DNA from: Burhinus oedicnemus
Lineage: Eukaryota; Chordata; Aves; Charadriiformes; Burhinidae
DNA length: 64,000 bases
NCBI GenBank assembly: GCA_008921705.1
Contig: VFFE01006862.1
Coordinates: 507,684 to 571,683 of the forward strand
Direction: 5' to 3'
Shown here: positions 61,479 through 64,000 of the stretch, piece by piece
How positions within the stretch are numbered: the stretch's first letter is position 1
How the letters are laid out: each line of letters opens with the position of its first letter
Program-made: the position numbers and the translations under genes
Notes under the pieces: model-generated
Told to the model about the DNA's origin: nothing
Databases searched by the model: none
What the model saw: only the letters and a program-made list of their open reading frames with translations

Positions 61479-64000
61479 AATTACCCTAAACAGCTCTCTT
61501 CACTAATTACATTACTTACACAGTCTTTGTATCATCTGCAAAACTGGTCAGCAGAGATTCGATGTTTTCTTCCAGACCATTGATAAAATGTGATAATTAT
61601 CCCAGAACCAGGAAGAGGGCTTTCAGGGTCTCACTAAAGAAAACACCAGATCATTGATGATTCTCTATTTGCATTTATATTTTAAGAATAAATCTGTTTG
61701 CTATTATTTTTAATATGTACAATATTGTTATTTTAATTTTTCTCCTTCCTTAATCAAAATGCCAGAAGGTACCAAATGAAATGTTCTACAAAAGTTGAAC
61801 TGTATTGGATTCATATTAATTTGGTGACCAGATACAAGTGTCAGAGTTGAGGCCACGTATGTGGGAGAATCATCTCTCCATATAGTACCAGTATGTGCAG
61901 TGCGAACTTTCATTTGGAAACCTCTGATTATAAGAGTTTTGCCCCGGGAGTATTTCAGTTGCTCAGGCTAAGAGCCTTTATAATGACATGTAAGATTACT
62001 CTCCAGTTATGAATTTCCAGATGGACTGCTCTCTTGCACAAATATTAAAATCTGCCCACAGTTGAACTGCACTGTGGCATTTCACTAATTATAAAGATTG
62101 CTTATTAATTTTTTGTTTTGTTTTGTTTGTTTGCTTGATGTTTTCCTTAAAAGTTTATCTTAAATGAAGGAAGGGAAATATTTACAACCACAAAGGAACA
62201 ATGGCCTGGAACTAAGGAAGGAAAAGTTTAGGTTAGGCTGTAGTAAGAAATTCTTAACTCAAATAGCCTTGGATTCTGAAAGAAGTTGTTTGAGACAGCA
62301 TCATGGAAGATTTACATAAACTGTGCAGGTGAGACACTCTGGAGAGCCACCCTATAAAGAACACAATCTGCTAAAAGTTGAATACTAGGCAATCATCACC
62401 TTTTTATAAAACTTTTCTTTCTCTAGCTCTAGTGACAAAAAGGGGTATCTAAAATAGAAGAAGATTTAAGAACCCTACATACAGAAGAAGAGATTTCCAC
62501 CACAACACAGATCCTATTGAGAATGACAGCTCAGTGGAAAAATCCAGTCTAGTTTTATATTAGTTATGTTTATAGTTAAACAGGAGCATTCAGGTGCCGA
62601 ATTCTTGAAAGTCTCACCCATACAGTACAGCCCCTTGAGAGTGTCCTAAGGATACGCTGGCCTTTTGAACTGCCAGCACACCAAAGATTAAACAAAAGGA
62701 TGGGTGAAAGAAAGGTGAAACATTCTGTGATTTCGTGAAAGAGACAAAAGGCAGTACCAGAGAAGTCAGGATTTCCTCACTTTACTCATACCAGTTCTCT
62801 GCTAAACACAAAATATCTAAGTAAGGAAATATTCAATTCATTTTGGTACTGAATTCTATTAACCTATTTAAAGAAATAAGTGGTGTTTATTTAACAAACT
62901 AATGGAGTTTCCTATTTAAACCAGAATTTAAACATGCTATGTGGCATGAAACTCAACTTTCCTAGTTATATCATATAGAATAAGCCAGGAGCTGGATAGC
63001 ACTTGTTCTGAAGCAAGTACATTTTATGTAGTGAAAATGTTGCATATTGTTATAACTGATGTCTGGAGTTATCAGTTTCCATATTATGAGCATTTATTAA
63101 TTTTTTCTTGCCACATTCATATTTAACAACTGCAGTTCTCTGCCAGACAAATGTATGTCTGAACTGAAGGGAAAAAAATTTTGTAGGACACATAACTTTT
63201 ATGTATTCATTACTTCCCTGATTTTAGAGGAGATACAGTAATGATATTTGGCCTGCTATGTGCAGGATCTGCTATTAGCAGTGCCAAAAGTACTAATTCC
63301 CTGAAGCTGCACTCTCTTCTGTGACTGTGACATATGTCCAATATTGAAGAGAGAGTAAAACTAGTCCCCCTAGTGTACTGTTGTTGTAAAATATTTAGTT
63401 CTCTAATCTGCTGAAGTTCGTCTGTGTTAATTGGTAAGTCTTCTCTATCTTTTGTATGTTTTTACTATACTGACTATAATTCTTGATGAAAGACACTTCT
63501 CCTGGTCATTTTTCTTCGGACTATAGGCTTCTGGGATCGAAAAAATTCCACGTAATAATACAACAATTCTTACAGAATGCAAGATAAGAACTAGATAATA
63601 TTTTGCTCCTGTTTATCAAAGCTTATAAGAACTATCTTGGTATTCATTGACATTATTAACATTTGTATTTTTATTATAAAATTTAACGTTAAATCTGTGT
63701 ATATCCATCAGTTTTCATTATATATTTCTGGATAATATGTCCATTGCTTTGGAAAACCCACTTTTTAGTTAAAACAAGATCAGATCCAATAGGCAATAAT
63801 TATTGGAAAGAGGCATTAATCAAAAGTTTCTTCTGGGAGATGACTCTAAAATAATTTATAGTCAATATCATTTTGGTATTTTTACAGCATTTGAGATTTA
63901 TTGCCTGAATTATATTTATAATAAATTATTATGTTGTGCTCAGAGCATCAAGGACAATTGAGTTGTTTCATACAACTGCATTGAACACAATGCTGCAGAA
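61479..64000. other. AT-rich unique noncoding sequence
   Basis: No gene or recognisable transposon was seen. The last 500 bases are especially AT-rich with long TATA/ATTT stretches. A GTTTTGTTTT-type repeat lies near 62112-62132. Confidence 0.55.

Noticed and set aside
1..64000. Possible CRISPR arrays, bacterial operons, tRNA or rRNA genes, or phage-like systems
   Set aside because: No regularly spaced direct repeats, no ribosome-binding or operon structure, and no tRNA-type B box in a foldable context were seen. CR1 and LTR content show vertebrate nuclear DNA.

Overview
This window is vertebrate nuclear DNA, most likely from a bird. The main evidence is a set of CR1 (chicken repeat 1) non-LTR retrotransposon copies whose 3' ends carry the ATTCTATG or GTGATTCT octamer tails. 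A solo LTR of an endogenous-retrovirus family that I recall as common in avian (probably Neoavian) genomes supports this. Interspersed-repeat density is low, the background is AT-rich and CpG-poor, and there is one 20-N assembly gap. I cannot name the species or chromosome.

No protein-coding host gene could be recognised. No reading frame outside CR1 resembles a known protein family, and I see no tRNA, rRNA, CRISPR array or bacterial-style operon. The window reads as a gene desert or the inside of a very long intron.

Layout: 0-8.7 kb is unique sequence with an (ATT)n microsatellite (3.07 kb) and the gap (3.40 kb). 8.7-15.1 kb is a transposon cluster: a plus-strand CR1, an old minus-strand CR1 tail, a 592-bp solo LTR with an intact 5-bp target-site duplication, and a minus-strand CR1 inverted relative to the first. 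The two inverted CR1 copies are about 99% identical over roughly 600 bp but clearly diverged on both sides, a mosaic pattern that suggests gene conversion or template switching. 15-56 kb is mostly unique sequence with short CR1 tails at 20.9, 22.2 and 31.4 kb, old CR1-like remnants at 29.75 kb, a probable ancient SINE-like repeat near 40.9 kb, and simple repeats. 56.0-61.5 kb is a second CR1 cluster: a 1.3-kb copy with a nearly intact reverse transcriptase core, an old antisense CR1 tail, and a 2.5-kb copy with remnants of endonuclease, reverse transcriptase and C-terminal region. 61.5-64 kb is AT-rich unique sequence.

Every CR1 copy is 5'-truncated and disabled. No genes work together here. 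The observations most worth a second look are the CR1 mosaic, two exact palindromic POU-dimer (MORE) motifs at 27.55 kb, a CpG-rich island at 53.88-54.13 kb, and exon-like splice contexts at 17.5 and 25.3 kb. I did not find an undescribed biological system.
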